A DNA stretch of 64,000 nt from Norana najaformis (GCA_964023275.1 OZ029913.1:56976858-57040857); one strand, 5' to 3'; counted from the first letter of the stretch, positions 1 through 13,015 are shown. Translations and numbers: made by a program. The notes: generated by a model not told the origin, from the sequence alone.

Positions 1-1363
1 GGTGATGGTGGGAGATCAATAAATGATGGGAGAGTAGCTTGTTGAAAATTTGAATATTTTACATACTGTCATTTGTGCATTCTTTGCATGGAGAAGCTAC
101 TGGCTCGTGTTTTAGAGTCCACAATGTTTATATTTTTAAGGAATGAATTTAAAACTCACTTGTTGCTCCAGTCTTCTGGCTGACAACTAACCTGGCTGAG
201 CACCACAGAGGTAGCTTGTGACATATGATGAGTGATGTGTTTATAAATTATTTTTGCATTTACAGAAGAGTTTTCATTGTATCATTATATATGTGTCCGA
301 TTACATGGATTTAGGTTATTAAGTTGCTGTGATTTCTGCAGGTGACAGGAAAGATGAAGGGAATTACGAATCCGTATCACTTGGGTTGCTGGAAGAACTG
401 TGAATACCTTCTCTGCGGCCCAGTTTGGCCAAAGTGAGGATCTTGCACTTTGCTGGCACTTCTTAAATAACAACTCAATAAGTGATTGCATTGCTTTAAT
501 ATGTTAGTCACAAGAGAATTATTTCTTGATAGAATTTTTGAGTGAATGAGTCAGCAACTGATGGAGATTTGTGGTCACTCATTTCCACGTTGTTCAACAC
601 AAAGCTGCTTTGGACTGTCATTCTAGAGCAATCTTTTGCTGAAGATTCCTGCTTTCCATCTTGACTGAGCTCATGAGACTTTTTTAGGCTGAGGTTGTTG
701 TCAAGCTCTGAGACTGGTAATAACAACAAATTAGTTGTATCCAAGTGCTGCAAAACATTAGATGATCAGTAATACTTTCTTCCACTTGCCATTGGAATTT
801 CAATACCTGGAAGTAAATATATCCGATAAACGTAAGCAATAAAATGATCTAAAATGTACAGGGTATATATTTACAAGTAGGCGTAATGTTTTCCCAGTGA
901 GCTATAAATAACCAGTATTGTGAATATTTAGGACTAAATGATTTTATTCACATTGCAGTCATTTTCAACCACATTGGCCACCATAGTATTAAGGACTTAT
1001 ATTAATTTGTGTATTTTGAAGGGAAATTACCATATATATTAGGTGCATACACAAGGGAGGTTTTTGTGCTGGCTTTGATGTAGTGGGAATGTTGGTCATT
1101 GTTTATGGAGATCTGCATCCCTGGCTTTCATGAGACAACCCTGCACTCTTCATGCATTGGTCCATATTCTTGGAACTGTCTTTCTGCAAACATGTGCACT
1201 GTTTGTTCTAAGTTAGCTTAAGTTGCATTTTCAGCTTATGTTAAGGCACACATATTTAGATTCCTTTTTACAGCCATTTTCACAGCAGTTTTAAGGAGTG
1301 CTTAAAATGTGCTGAACAAATGTTCATATCCATACATGTATGTGTATATGTTTGGTTGGACAG

Positions 1364-4300
1364 AATTTCCAATAAACCACAGCGTCAGTTTACCGTGAAT
1401 GCAGAGGCTCTGGCAGCTGCGTACCACGTCTCAGAGAATTCTGTGAAAGTATATATCGATGTCAACAATGGATCTCAACGCAGCACCAAAGATTACAACA
1501 AGGTTTCTTCTTTTCATTTGCCTGTATTGCTATAGATATTAACCTGTTTTTGCTTCTACATTTTTAGACAAATAGCATTAGTTTTCAGCTGTTTTATGTA
1601 TGAAACAGCCAGCCATGCTGTTTTATATCAGGTTAGCTTTAAGAGCTGTTTTATACTGTATCTAGGTTTTTTCTTAGACCTTCCCTTAGGGTGAAATTCT
1701 GGCTTAAGAAGTTTGAAACTTAAAATTTGGTTCGACTTCTGAAATGTGCAGAAATATAGAAATATGAGTGCATTTGTAAACTTAAAGGGTGACCTATATA
1801 CATCTACAAGTTTGATAGATTTGATGGAATTAAAGCTTTTTTTTGGTAGTAAAAATCTTGAGAATACAGAACAATTGAACAAAATTTTGAACTCAGTAGC
1901 TCTTGATCAGTTTTGAATGACATTCAATAAGCGTTCAAGAGGAAACTGCACTGCATGCTGTTTCCCGCTACAGAAAGGCTGCCTTCTGGGAAGGTACTTT
2001 TGAGAATATCTTGCAAAATACTGCCAAGCCTCTGAGGCACTTACGTGAATGAATTAAACAGTTAGAGCAGAGGTTGGGTGGAAATGCCTAAACCGTCACC
2101 CTGATGTTTTGAAGGGATTATTGGCAATAAAAAGAGTTAAAAATAGCAACTATACTACACTTTGTTAACTTATGAACACCTTTAGGTGTTTTTTAAGTCT
2201 TTAATTCTTAGTGTTTGCCAACATCTTACCTCACTGGGATAGTTAATGTCAAACTTCATTAAGAGAGCACTGTTTTCATGGTGTCACAAAAGATCCAGCC
2301 AAAATGACTTCTACTGTTTTAATAAAGATTTGGTGAAAGGAAAGGCATATGTAATGCAAACAGTTACTTTTTTCCAATTGTTATTAAAATGTTTTTTTAC
2401 ACAATAGTTCGGTAAGGTTACACCTTCGCAAGGTTTTAAACTCCTGATTAGTGTATAAATACTTTTTATGTGTACATAAATCCTATAGATGTTTTGCACT
2501 CAGTTAGTACCATTGTTTAATGTTGCTGACAGGTGCAAAAATTCTTTCATAATTATGCTAATTATGAAGAAAGCAAGAGGTGTTGGTATTTAGGCTGTTT
2601 GCATTAGTTTACATCTGAGTGAAAAATGTGCTTTGTAGTTATTTTTTGCTTTAGGTTTCTATTAATAATGGATTTTGAATGCAAGAGTGTTCATGCTGGA
2701 AAAAAGATTTTGGATATGAGAGCTGCATGTGCCATGCTAACGCATAAGCATGAATACACAGTTACACACGCATTGTTTCATACATATAGATTTGCATATA
2801 CATATTCAGATGCATATACACTGCAGATGGATGCAATTGCAACATGAATGCACATTTTCACATAAATCAGGAAAAAAAAATTTACCAGAGGCAACAGGAA
2901 TGCACATTTTCTGCTATAATGCATGAATGAAAACCTACCATAGGCAACAGGAATGCACATTTTCTGCTATAATGCATGAATGAAAACCTACCATAGGCAA
3001 CAGGAATGCACATTTTCTGCTATAATGCATGAATGAAAACCTACCGTAGGCAACAGGAATGCACATTTTCTGCAATAATGCATGAATGAAAACCTACCAT
3101 AGGCAACAGGAATGCACATTTTCTGCTATTATGCATGAATGAAAACCTACCATAGGCAACAGGAATGCACATTTTCTGCTATAATGTATGAATGAAAACC
3201 TACCATAGGCAACAGGAATGCACATTTTCTGCAATAATGCATGAATGAAAACCTACCATAGGCAACAGGAATGCACATTTTCTGCTATAATGCATGAATG
3301 AAAACCTACCATAGGCAACAGGAATGCACATTTTCTGCTATAATGCATGAATGAAAACCTACCGTAGGCAACAGGAATGCACATTTTCTGCAATAATGCA
3401 TGAATGAAAACCTACCATAGGCAACAGGAATGCACATTTTCTGCTATAATGCATGAATGAAAACCTACCATAGGCAACAGGAATGCACATTTTCTGCTAT
3501 AATGCATGAATGAAAACCTACCATAGGCAACAGGAATGCACATTTTCTGCTATAATGCATGAATGAAAACCTACCATAGGCAACAGGAATGCACATTTTC
3601 TGCTATAATGCATGAATGAAAACCTACCATAGGCAACAGGAATGCACATTTTCTGCAATAGTGCATGAATGAAAACTTACCAGAGGCAATGGGAATGTGC
3701 ATTTTCACATAAATACAAGAACAAAAACTTACTTGACCATACTACTTTTTTATGCTTTGGCATGTGCAAGTTAATTTGGTTATGAAATTTATATATCCAG
3801 TGTCCATTTTGGCTAGCATTGTAGCCAGAAAAAATTGGCCATCATTTGTCATTGAGCCTGTAGGTCAGTTTTGCACATTCATTATTGTTTGGAACTCACA
3901 AATTGGTTTTCAGCACACAAATCGGTATTGGAAATGCAAAATGGTTTTAAAGATGCAGATCTGTTTTGGATGCATGCAACTTTTGAACACACTTTGCTTT
4001 AACATGCAGAGAATTGTTTGAAAATAGATGCTAGTTAATCACATACAGATTGGTTTCAAATTTGCAGATTAGTTTGAACACGGATCTTTTTTGAAAACAC
4101 AGACCGATTCAGAACGGTTGTGAAATAGTGCTGTGCATTCAAGAAAATCATAACTAGGACCTTAAAGAACGTGTTTTCAAAGACAGTTGTAATTTAACTA
4201 CTGTACCATTGCCCGTAGTTTTTAGATTCGTTTTTACCTAACAAGCTTTTGAAATATGCTATATTCATCCTTCCTGCATGATCTAGTGAGTTTTGATTTG

Positions 4301-6562
4301 TTGTTTAGAGGCCTGCAGTGCGTATGTGCTGACCGGCCTCTAGTTTCTGTTCTTGTTTTGCGATTACAGATGCTTAAGATCAGCAGCTGATCGTAGAAGA
4401 TAAAATTCGTTGTAGTCATTTCTTTTTTCCGCCTTGCCTTTTGTAACTAACCAGGTATGTTTGAGAAATGTACTAACACTAGTTTTATATTCCCGGTATG
4501 TGGGTAAAACTGAGTAAGAAAAATGTTATGCCAACTCCATTAGCCGAGCTACTACTTTATTCCACCATTCATGTCTGAAATATTTGTGAACTAGGAGCGT
4601 GACCAAGTTAGAAAATTATGGTATTTGACCTGAGGTCGTTTGGAACGATGAAACAGAGTTTTCTGAAACCACTATTCTATCTGGACTTGGGTTTGAACCA
4701 AGTTCTTTTGCAGGATATGCAATGATATATGTGGATTAGAAGAGGAGTTTAAGACACAAGAAGGTAGTGAGTTGGGTGTAAGGAATCAAGCAGGCATTCA
4801 GAGAAAGGATGATAGGTAGTGTTGATCTGGCAAGGTTGGGTTTTCTGTTTTTTCCAGAATATCATGTTTGAATAGATTAGCATAACTGTACATTAAAATT
4901 TTTATGTGACTTTTTTATCTTATACTTATCCACTTGGTCATTACATATAGAGTTCTTACAATGTTGTAACTAGTTTGGTTTATCATTTGTTATTCTTTGC
5001 CAGATCATGTTCTTCTTTCCTATTAAATGTGGCTGCATTTGCGGCTGATCTAGTTGATGATTTGCTACTCTTTACTTCCTCATTGTCTTCTTTTGCTGAT
5101 TTCAGTGTCTTTATATAAGTCAGTTAAGAATAGAAATAGCAATTGTCTTGCCTCTGTATCTGCTTGGATATGTAATATTGTCTTTAAAATGATGATGCAT
5201 TTGAGGCTGCTTTGCCATCCAGTTCCGTGACTCGTGTACTGAATTGCCTTCATTAGTCGAATGGCATGCGTTTAGGATAAGTTGTTTTATCATGTATTCG
5301 GTGCAGTTCAGATATGCTTTGGATTTTGAATCTTTCATTCCGGCTTGCACTCTTGGTTGCTGCAAAATGATCTTACTGATGATCCGACAGTTTATCACAC
5401 ACTTGCACTTTGAGTTCTGACCTGAAAAAAATTAACTCCTGAGAATTTAGTTGCATGGTATAGGTTTACTCTGAAACATTATTTAGATTTTCTTACTTAT
5501 GTAAAATCATCCCAGTTGTGAATCCTCATGTATTTTCAAAATGGAGCTGTTTTATTCTCATTCAGTGCACTTCTGATTTATATAATATTTTCAACGAGTT
5601 TTGACTGATTTCCTGCACTTACCTTTTGTTGGTCTTCATTTGCAACAGTTTCTTCATTTCCTCTTTGGTCATTTGATATAAGTGGCTTGTTATTCCACTG
5701 ATTGGTCAAAGTTTTGAGTCACTTGTTGAGTTAATAATATTGGAAGAGGTTCCTGTAAGTGTCAAGTTCTAGGATCAGTCGGCCAGATTGTCAGATGATT
5801 GATTGATTGAGTGATTGATTGATTTGATTTCAGATGATGCTAACTCAAAAAAACTGTCCACTCCTGCAAGATCACGATCAGCTGAAGAGTCATGTGACTT
5901 CTGTTGGACTTTCTTCCGCTTCACACGATTTAGGAATGAGTCAGAAAAGGTGGCTCCTCCCTCCGTCAAATACGAACAACATTGCCGACAAACACAGTTT
6001 TCCTGACTCCACTGTCGCTGCTTACCCCGTCCATGGGGTACTGCCCTCCAACCCGTCACTGAACATGGCCAGGGTTCCAGTATATCCGCCAGAGGAGGCG
6101 TCCATCAGGCCGCTTACCTCCGACATGAAGTACCCAACAGTCCAAGCGCTTCAGCCCCAGACGCTGATGGTGCCCCAGCTGAGCGAACGAGCCCGTCACA
6201 GCAGCTCGAACAGTCCGACCCGCCAGCCGACTGTCGCACCTCGTGCCTCTCTTCGTACTCCAGAGCCAGTTCTTGTTGGCAGCTGGAAAGATCATCCTCC
6301 GCTTCTTTCGGGTTTCAAGGAGTCAGGATACACAAGTGAGGGTGCTGGACGAGCCTTGGGTGAGTTCAGTCGTGGGTCAGCGCGCCGGCTTAGTGGGTCC
6401 ACACGAGAAGCTGTGGCTCGGCCAGTACTGCAGAGGTTAAATGCCGTACCAACTTCACCCACTGGGCGCAGCACGGCCACCCGGCCCCCGTTGCCACCTG
6501 TTTACCCGCCTTACAGACAGCAGGGCCCTCGTTATAGGGATACAGCAGAATACAAGGTGTGA
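1364..6562 (+). CDS. Unidentified gene, 3' portion (two exons, partial)
   Basis: I do not recognise this protein. Exon A (1364-1502) follows an acceptor ending in ACAG and ends at AAG|GTTTCT in phase 0. It encodes about 46 residues including QFTVNAEALAAAYHVSENS and a glycosylation-type NGS. Exon B (5834-6562) follows a (GATT)-rich tract ending TTTCAG, starts in phase 0, and is open for 242 codons to TGA. It is rich in Pro, Ser and Arg, resembles a disordered cytoplasmic tail, carries a PPVY motif (PPxY, a WW-domain ligand) near the end, and finishes in AEYKV. A small hydrophobic phase-0 exon could lie between them (5106-5171). The 5' part must lie upstream of the window or be too short to see. 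The intron contains the 53-bp minisatellite. Exon B is likely real because its 243-codon frame starts exactly at a good acceptor. Exon A and its pairing with B are less sure. Confidence 0.5.
2889..3683. repeat. 53-bp minisatellite, 15 copies
   Basis: A unit beginning AGGCAACAGGAATGCACATT repeats every 53 bp for 15 near-identical copies, with diverged half-units on both sides (about 2830-2888 and 3684-3733). Copies differ mainly at two positions: CTGCTATAAT or CTGCAATAAT, and TACCATAGG or TACCGTAGG. The variant order around 2942-3100 recurs at 3260-3418, a shift of six units, pointing to a block duplication. The array lies in an intron of the first gene. Confidence 0.95.
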
Positions 6563-9500
6563 GAGCGTCTGTGCCAAGACTGCTAGTATCATTTTCCAGA
6601 ATTGTGAGATTGTCATTCAGTGGTTGGAGCGAGTGGTTGGTTTTTTAAAGGACAGACAGAACGAAAGCTTTGAACAGAGCTATCGTCTGTTCAGCTGGTC
6701 CTGTGTCTACTTCTCACTGCTGTTTGAAGGTGATTAGATGGATGTGCCAAGTTTCTGAGTCGTGTTGGTTAGTGGGCTAGTGGCATTTTGGGTCCTAACA
6801 GCTACACTTTGCCTGGTGTAGTGTTGTATGTTAGGTAGCTACACGGTAACTACTACACATTATGTGATGCCAAGTTGTGTAAAAATTGCCAGATTTGCTA
6901 ATGTACGTGCGGAGATTTGGATTTTCAACGTGATCACAAGTCGTTGGCCAGATGTCACATGACAGACTGAAACAGAAATCTCAAGTCTTGAGGAGGGATA
7001 AGTTAGAGATTAAAAACCAGGAATATGTATATAAAGTTGTCTGTTTTGTATCTGTGCTGTACAAGTGAATCAGTTATGCCAGGTGAAGCTTGTTGTTCAT
7101 TTTAAGAATGCTTATAAAGCACATCTTGGTGTTGGTTTTGTGACTTTTCTTGAACCGTGCAATCATGATTAACCTCCCTTGACGGTGTTGCTCCCAACTT
7201 GAATTGTACGACCGAATTCAGCTGTTTCAGATATCGTGCATTTTTAGGCACCTTGTCTTGGGCATATTGTCTTAGGGACCTTGTCTTAGGCACCTGTCTT
7301 GGTGAGGGACGGACGATTGTGTGTTAGCAAGTCAAACTGTCAGATGCTAGAAATCAGTCAATGAAATTATTAGTTGCAGCTAGTATTTAATGTATGATCC
7401 AAGGCAGTTTCACTGGTGAATTTTTAAAAAATTTTGAAAGTCTGGATACTGTATTCTATACTTTCACATTGGCGGCATGCCCTGTGACAAGTGACCAAAC
7501 GCATCTGAATTTTTCTTCTGAAAGAAGCATTTCTTAAAGATTTCAGAAGTTTAGCAAAGTTGCCAAGAGCAATCTTAGGTTGTGATACAAGGTCCAGAGT
7601 ATGCAGTGTGCTGATGACTGTAAATTTGTAAGAGCACTTATGAAAAAATGTGACCGTTGGTGTATGCTCCTGATCTGAAAACCTTCCACAGGTGCTTCTG
7701 GACCTACAATCTTGGAGTGCCCAAAGTACCATGGGTCTTTATAACCACACTCCAACTGGTGTCCTTGAATCCTGATTCCCAGTTCTGCTTCAGCAGGTGT
7801 GCCTCTTCCTGTCTGCTTGATTCAAGTTGTTTGACTTCCTTCCCCTTGAGGTTGTAATCATAAGCTTGAGATTTCTACAGTACCCAATGTTAGCTAAATT
7901 GCGGGAACCAGCTTATTTACTGGCACTCGGTCAAAACAAAATCAATAGGCAAGAAGGGTTCAGTTCGAGGTCAAGATCGAAGAGTTATGCAGGCAGATGG
8001 CTGCAGTGGATGGTGTTTGGCATTGGAATGGAAAGATAGAGATAAGGGGTAGAGGCAGAATCAGGGTAGGATTTGTGGAAGAGGAGTGTTTTCAGGTCAT
8101 GTGGCATTAGTTTCCAGTGTTAACGTTTTGTGACATGATAGGTTAGAAATACTGTGTAGCAATTTGTTATATTCAATATTTCCCTCTCAGGGATTGCCTA
8201 GTCCAAGTAACAAAGCCACTTGACTTTATCTTGTTCAGCTGTGCCTGGCCAATTCTCACGTGACATCCAGGCAGATGTTGTTTGTGTTGGTGATAAATCG
8301 TAATTAAGTGCTGTGTCTTGTGGTTCTTAGTCTGTTTGTATATCAAGACTTTGTAAAAAGACGTCTTCGTTCCGGACCAGTTTGAACTTTGAGGGCAACA
8401 AACCCTGTGGCTTCAATACGGAGGAACATGGTAGGCAAACGTCGCAAGAGTTTGTGGAAACTAGAGGCACGAAAATTGAAAGTTGAGGAACCAACTAACA
8501 GAAACTTGCCAGAATTTTGGGTTACCACAATTTGAGGAAACCAGAGAATTGACAGTACCCAAAACGTGGGTGTAATACGTGGACTGTTTCCGTGATTTGG
8601 GAAACCAAGACATTTGGAGATGCCTCTGTATGCTGTATATCTTTTAGTTTCTTGTTTTGCAGTAGAGAAATCTCATTTGCCATGAATTATATTTTAGACT
8701 CTGTGAAGAGCTGCGTGATTCGTCATAATTTTGTGTGATCATCGAGTGTTTTCACAATGAATTTCATGATCTTTTTCATAGTCATAGACCATTGCTCGTG
8801 ATCTGTTTTCCATAACCAGTTGTGGAATTGTTTTAATAACTATTTTATGGTCATTTTCTGTTACCAGGTGTTGTGTGGTTTCTTTGTGATCATTTTTACG
8901 ATGGTCTTCTGTGATCATGGAATGTTGCACAGAATCGATATGTTGATCATCATATAAGATGTCTATTTATGTGTGGTTTTGGATCGCGCTGCATCCCAAA
9001 CAATTTTGACTACCTTTTTACTCGCTGCAGTTGAATCAACCCTCTCAACACCCTCACACCTTCTATTCAAAAAGTTACTCAAAAATTTCCATTTTCCTTC
9101 CCAGCAGACTGCCCTGGCATTTAGCACACCTGGAGAATTTAGGCATCAGAAATTTTATATTTTATCTGTTGGACCAAAAGTGAGTTAATCTGCCCCACTG
9201 TTGTAGATATTTGTATAATGCCTTTTAGAACCTTTCAAAAGGACTGAAGCCTAAGCTGTCAATGCGCGATGTTTCTAGGGCACTTGGGTACAGTATGTAA
9301 TAGGGAGGAAGATAAGAACACATTTTCCCACACGTTTTGCTCTCATGATCCCTCCCAATCCCACTGCTGCCACCCATGCTTTGCATCCTATTCAACACAT
9401 ATTCTGTTCCACTGCAGTGGGTGACAACGTTCCAGTTTATTAGGTAAACATCTCCTGGTTTTGGATGTTGTAGAGAACTTCAGCCATTGGGAGTATATGT

Positions 9501-9730
9501 TGCCAAACTGTGATCCGTGATTCTTTATTGGAATCAGTTTGACAAACTATTACGCATTATAGAAGAAGACGAAGAAGAGGAGTTGTCCCTTAAGCTGACT
9601 TTTAGAAGCAGCCATGGTTATGAAGTGTTAGTGACTTCGTTTTTCTTAGCCTCGGCATATGAGGACAGGTGTATGATTAGTGTACTCATTATAGCAGAGT
9701 TGGCCAAGAGGCGCATATGGAGCCAGACTC
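6563..9730. other. Non-coding stretch after the first gene
   Basis: No convincing exon was seen. It should contain the 3' UTR of the preceding gene, whose end I cannot place. Around 7895-7985 there is a fragment of the SINE family called B here (GGAACCAGCTTATTTACTGG, then CAAAACAAAATCAATAGGCA). Around 7230-7300 short CTTGTCTTAGGCACC phrases recur, and around 8735-8925 degenerate TGATCAT-type phrases recur. Confidence 0.5.
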
Positions 9731-9734
9731 TCTG

Positions 9735-9825
9735 AACAATTTTCTGCCCTGGCAGGGATTTGAACCTTCAACCTTTTGGTTGTCAGTCCAGTATGTTAAC
9801 CAGTCATGCACCCCTTTCCACATTA
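9735..9825 (-). repeat. tRNA-derived SINE head
   Basis: On the minus strand an A-box-like GACTGGTTAACATACTGG is followed by a B-box GGTTCAAATCC (seen as GGATTTGAACC on the plus strand), with tRNA-like spacing. No clean cloverleaf with a paired acceptor stem is visible, so a SINE head is likelier than a functional tRNA gene. Confidence 0.5.
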
Positions 9826-10200
9826 TAACTGAATGATAGATTGACTGAAGCCTAAATTACTTAATTCTGGGGATTTGTTGTTGTTTAGAAGCAGCTAAAC
9901 TATTGGAATTTTATGACCAAGTAGATGATTTTTTGCATGATGCACAGAACGTAATACCCGCACTGAAAGACGTTACATAATTGTCTGATTACATTACACA
10001 AGGGATTGATCTTGTATGTGCATTTAAACAAAATCTGGGAGTGAAGCAGGACAAACTTACACGGTTGTGTCTTAACTGGTTTCCTAAACTTGTAATTGAA
10101 TGGTCTGCATTTATTTCTGGAAAATTTCTGTTCTGGCTGTTGTATGAGCAAAGATTGAACACATTTTTGTCACTCCACAGTGACAGGTATCCTACACGTA

Positions 10201-10327
10201 GTGACCAAGTATGACGCCACACTGTGACCAAGTATGATGCCACATTGTGACCAAGTACCTCACCACATTGTGACCAAGTATTGTGACCAAGTATCTGGCT
10301 GCTATGTAGCCAAGTTATCAGACCACA
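10201..10327. repeat. 23-bp tandem repeat, about 5-6 copies
   Basis: The phrase GTGACCAAGTATGAYGCCACA starts at 10201, 10224 and 10247, then shortened and diverged copies follow at about 10270, 10283 and 10306. Confidence 0.85.
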
Positions 10328-10382
10328 GGGAAATAGGTGGGCTGTGCAAGAGGCAGGTTTTGCATTTCGTTCTAGTCATCTG

Positions 10383-10547
10383 ATGTTGAGTCTGGGAAGG
10401 CCTCTGCAAAAGTTTATGGTTGCAGCTTTTCCTTATCTAACGAAAGTCGTTTTAGTGTTACTTTATGTTGAGTCTGGGAAGGCCCCTGCATAAGTTTATA
10501 ATGGCAGTTTTTTCCTTATCTGACGAAAGTCGTTTTAATGTTCTTTG
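10383..10547. repeat. 82-bp direct tandem duplication
   Basis: ATGTTGAGTCTGGGAAGGCC begins at 10383 and again at 10465. The two copies stay alike through CCTTATCTRACGAAAGTCGT and differ by scattered substitutions. A third partial match, GTTGAGTCTGGGAAGGC, lies near 11113. Confidence 0.85.
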
Positions 10548-10802
10548 TTTTTCTTGCCCTATTAAGTTGCAAATTCATTTGAAGGCGACGGCTGGGGCTG
10601 TTATGTACAGTATACGCTGGTCCGATGCAGTGATTGTCGAAGGCTTCATATAAACCGAAACCACAGCAGTGGTGGATCCTGTAGTTGAGGAGAGGCCGTG
10701 TATTGGTCATCACGTACGTCAGCCTGGGGTTGGATCGTGTACTCAACGTCAGGTTCTTTATGAGGCGCTTTATTAATGTTCTGCCCCATAGTGTGTTGCA
10801 GG

Positions 10803-10939
10803 CAGGGGCGTAGCAAAGCACAAGGGCCACGAGACAGGGACCGCCAGGGGGGCCAAGTCCCGGTTGCTCAATTACTTAAAGCCAGTAGTCAAAGAAGCTC
10901 AGTTTGCACAAGACCCTCGGAAGGATAGCTACGCCGCTG
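10803..10939. mobile_element. hAT-type MITE (137 bp) with 8-bp TSD
   Basis: The element begins CAGGGGCGTAGC and ends GCTACGCCGCTG, giving 12-bp terminal inverted repeats with one mismatch. It is flanked on both sides by GTTGCAGG (10795-10802 and 10940-10947), an 8-bp target-site duplication. CAG...CTG termini with 8-bp duplications are the mark of the hAT superfamily. There is no coding capacity, so it is non-autonomous. Confidence 0.85.
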
Positions 10940-11379
10940 GTTGCAGGTGAGTCACCGTAGGATCCTATCAACTGGTATTCTTTCCATGTGACCAAATCAT
11001 CGAAGTCTTATCAAGCAGATATTTTAAAATCCTGTCTTATTTCGTCATTTATGCTTAGGGTAATTTATTCCTTTTGGGCCCCTGGATGGTTTCCATGGAA
11101 CTAGTAACAAGAGTTGAGTCTGGGAAGGCTGGGAATTGCTGGACCCCTTTACTGGAATTAAGTTGCAAAAAATTATTATTATTGACACCAACACAGATTC
11201 ATCATTAGTGAGTAAGTTTACGAGAAGTTGTTACATTATTGCATACATTAGAAAGTGAATACATTATATGTTAAAGAATATGGACTCTTACAAGAAAACA
11301 ACACGAAAGTAAAAATATTTCCTTGCATATTTCCGGTATTGATATTGCTAATGGGTGCAGCACTCTGTTTTCACACCAG

Positions 11380-11600
11380 TCTTGGGAGTTCTTGTTACTA
11401 GCTCGGTGGGGTGGCTACGTTGGTTTAAGCATAAGCCAAGGCGCCTCTGTGCTTGAGGTAATTGTAATTTGTAACTTCTACAGCGCGGGAGTCTAATGCA
11501 CAAAGGCATCAACTGATGAGGCGCCAAAATCAAGCTGCAGTCAGTCTAGAAAGTCAGTCTGCTGAAACAGAGAGGCAACCTATGGGGGATAAGCCAACTG
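11380..11600. repeat. SINE family C copy
   Basis: This contains GTAATTTGTAACTTCTACAG, then GGAGTCTAATGCACAAAGGC ATCAACTGATG and a tail with CAAGCTGCAGTCAGTC. Related segments occur near 23490-23660, 31160-31235 (inverted) and 48945-49060, so it is a dispersed repeat. Confidence 0.6.
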
Positions 11601-11613
11601 AAAACGGTAAGTC

Positions 11614-11770
11614 TTAATTTGAGACTGAAATGACATTCTCTAGAAACCGAGCAGAACGAACAGATGCAGGAAGAGACTTCCAAAATTTAGGCCCAACAAC
11701 CGAAAAAGCTTGTCCACCAGCGCGATAGAAGTATAGGCCTTTAGTGTGATCTACTTTCAAGATGTAATTA
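11614..11770 (-). pseudogene. LINE ORF2 C-terminal fragment
   Basis: The minus strand encodes a stretch with AFSVVGPKFWKSLPASVRSA, the pattern G-x-R/Q-AFSVVGP-x-xWN-x-LP typical of the C-terminal end of CR1/L2/jockey-type non-LTR retrotransposon polymerase ORFs. It is truncated at both ends and abuts an (AT)n tract, so it is a dead fragment. Confidence 0.7.
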
Positions 11771-11777
11771 AAAATGT

Positions 11778-11817
11778 TATATATATATATAATATATATA
11801 TAATATATATATATAAT

Positions 11818-11851
<34 letters not shown>

Positions 11852-11852
11852 G
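11778..11852. repeat. (AT)n with AATAT interruptions
   Basis: Alternating TATATATATAATATATATA runs over about 75 bp. Confidence 0.95.
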
Positions 11853-11859
11853 CAGGCAC

Positions 11860-13010
11860 AGTATGCGGAGAGATAGCTTAACTGCCTGGGTAATTTGATC
11901 TGTGCACACATATTTGTCTGCGCTAGAAGAAATAATTACGATGCTGAGACGGGAGACAGTATTGCAGTAATCTATGTCCTTTCTGGAATAAATGAACTCG
12001 CAAAGTCAGTCATTTGTGGTATATTCCCTGCATTGTTTTAAGGTTTTCGCATTGTATTATATCCCTAGTTCTGGTCTTCCATCCCAACACTGCAGACGGT
12101 GGGGCCGTGGTCCCTCAGCCCTCCTAGATCCACTCTTGGTTAGGGTGAAAATTGATACTTCCTTGATAAAACACTTAACCAGCACCTGATGTGTATTAAG
12201 CTAATTAAAAACATGTTTATTATCCTATTTAAGTAGGAGAATTCAAAACCATGCAACACGCAGATGAACTTCCGGTAGACCTTGAGCAACGATTTAGCTT
12301 TCGTTGACAGAATTTCTGTTCTAAGCTGTTGCTTTCTGAATGGCCTGTTGTCTGTGATTTTTGCACGAACTTAATCTGCTACAATCGACCTTGAAGTCGA
12401 CATTTTAGTTTAATCATAACTTTGTTAAGCTGAGAAGAGGAATTTAGAAGTTTGCAGAAATGTTTAGAATGTCTTTTGAGGCTGTAGAATATGTCAACTG
12501 AAGCACAGATACGACATTATCAGTCCAGTAAGTTGACAAGATTTCCTCACGGGTTACATGGCTTTACAATGAATTATCGGTTTCAAATGAGAAATAGACA
12601 CAACCTGTTGTCATATTATTCGCGAGACGGCGTCGAGTTTTTCAACTGCGCTAAAGGACCACGCATCTAAGGTTATTACATGAATGGTGTGCCTTTGTGA
12701 TCGTACACGGGGCTCTACTGAAACATAGATTTCAGGGTTTCACCTACTTTTCTCTTCTACACCTTGGGCAGTGAAATGGATCTACTGATTTTGTTTTGTA
12801 GGTTTGTTGACCTAATAACCCTTGCCTTGTTTTGCGTTTGTCGGTTGGGCCAAAGATTTTGAGAGGAGGAAAGCTTCAGTTTAATAGGCTCTGGATGTCT
12901 TCGCCTCAGTTGCGTCTGTTGCCATATAAGTCCGCCATGTATACACACGACGTGGACTCCGAGCCAATCTTAAAACGAGTCTGGGCGCCATATCTGCTGT
13001 CTTTGTTATG
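11860..13010. other. Intergenic, no gene seen
   Basis: I see no exon with splice support here, nor any clear repeat except scattered short matches to the SINE families. Confidence 0.4.
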
Positions 13011-13015
13011 CTCTG

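Noticed and set aside
508-753. 81-codon minus-strand frame with a TTTTGCAG acceptor-like start
   Set aside because: Could be a terminal exon, but no partner exon was found on the minus strand and it would overlap the plus-strand gene. Length is within chance for this composition.
2889-3683. CRISPR array
   Set aside because: Whole 53-bp units are repeated with no unique spacers, and the DNA is animal.
5120-5398. 92-codon minus-strand frame
   Set aside because: No family pattern, no partner exons, and it lies within the intron of the plus-strand gene.
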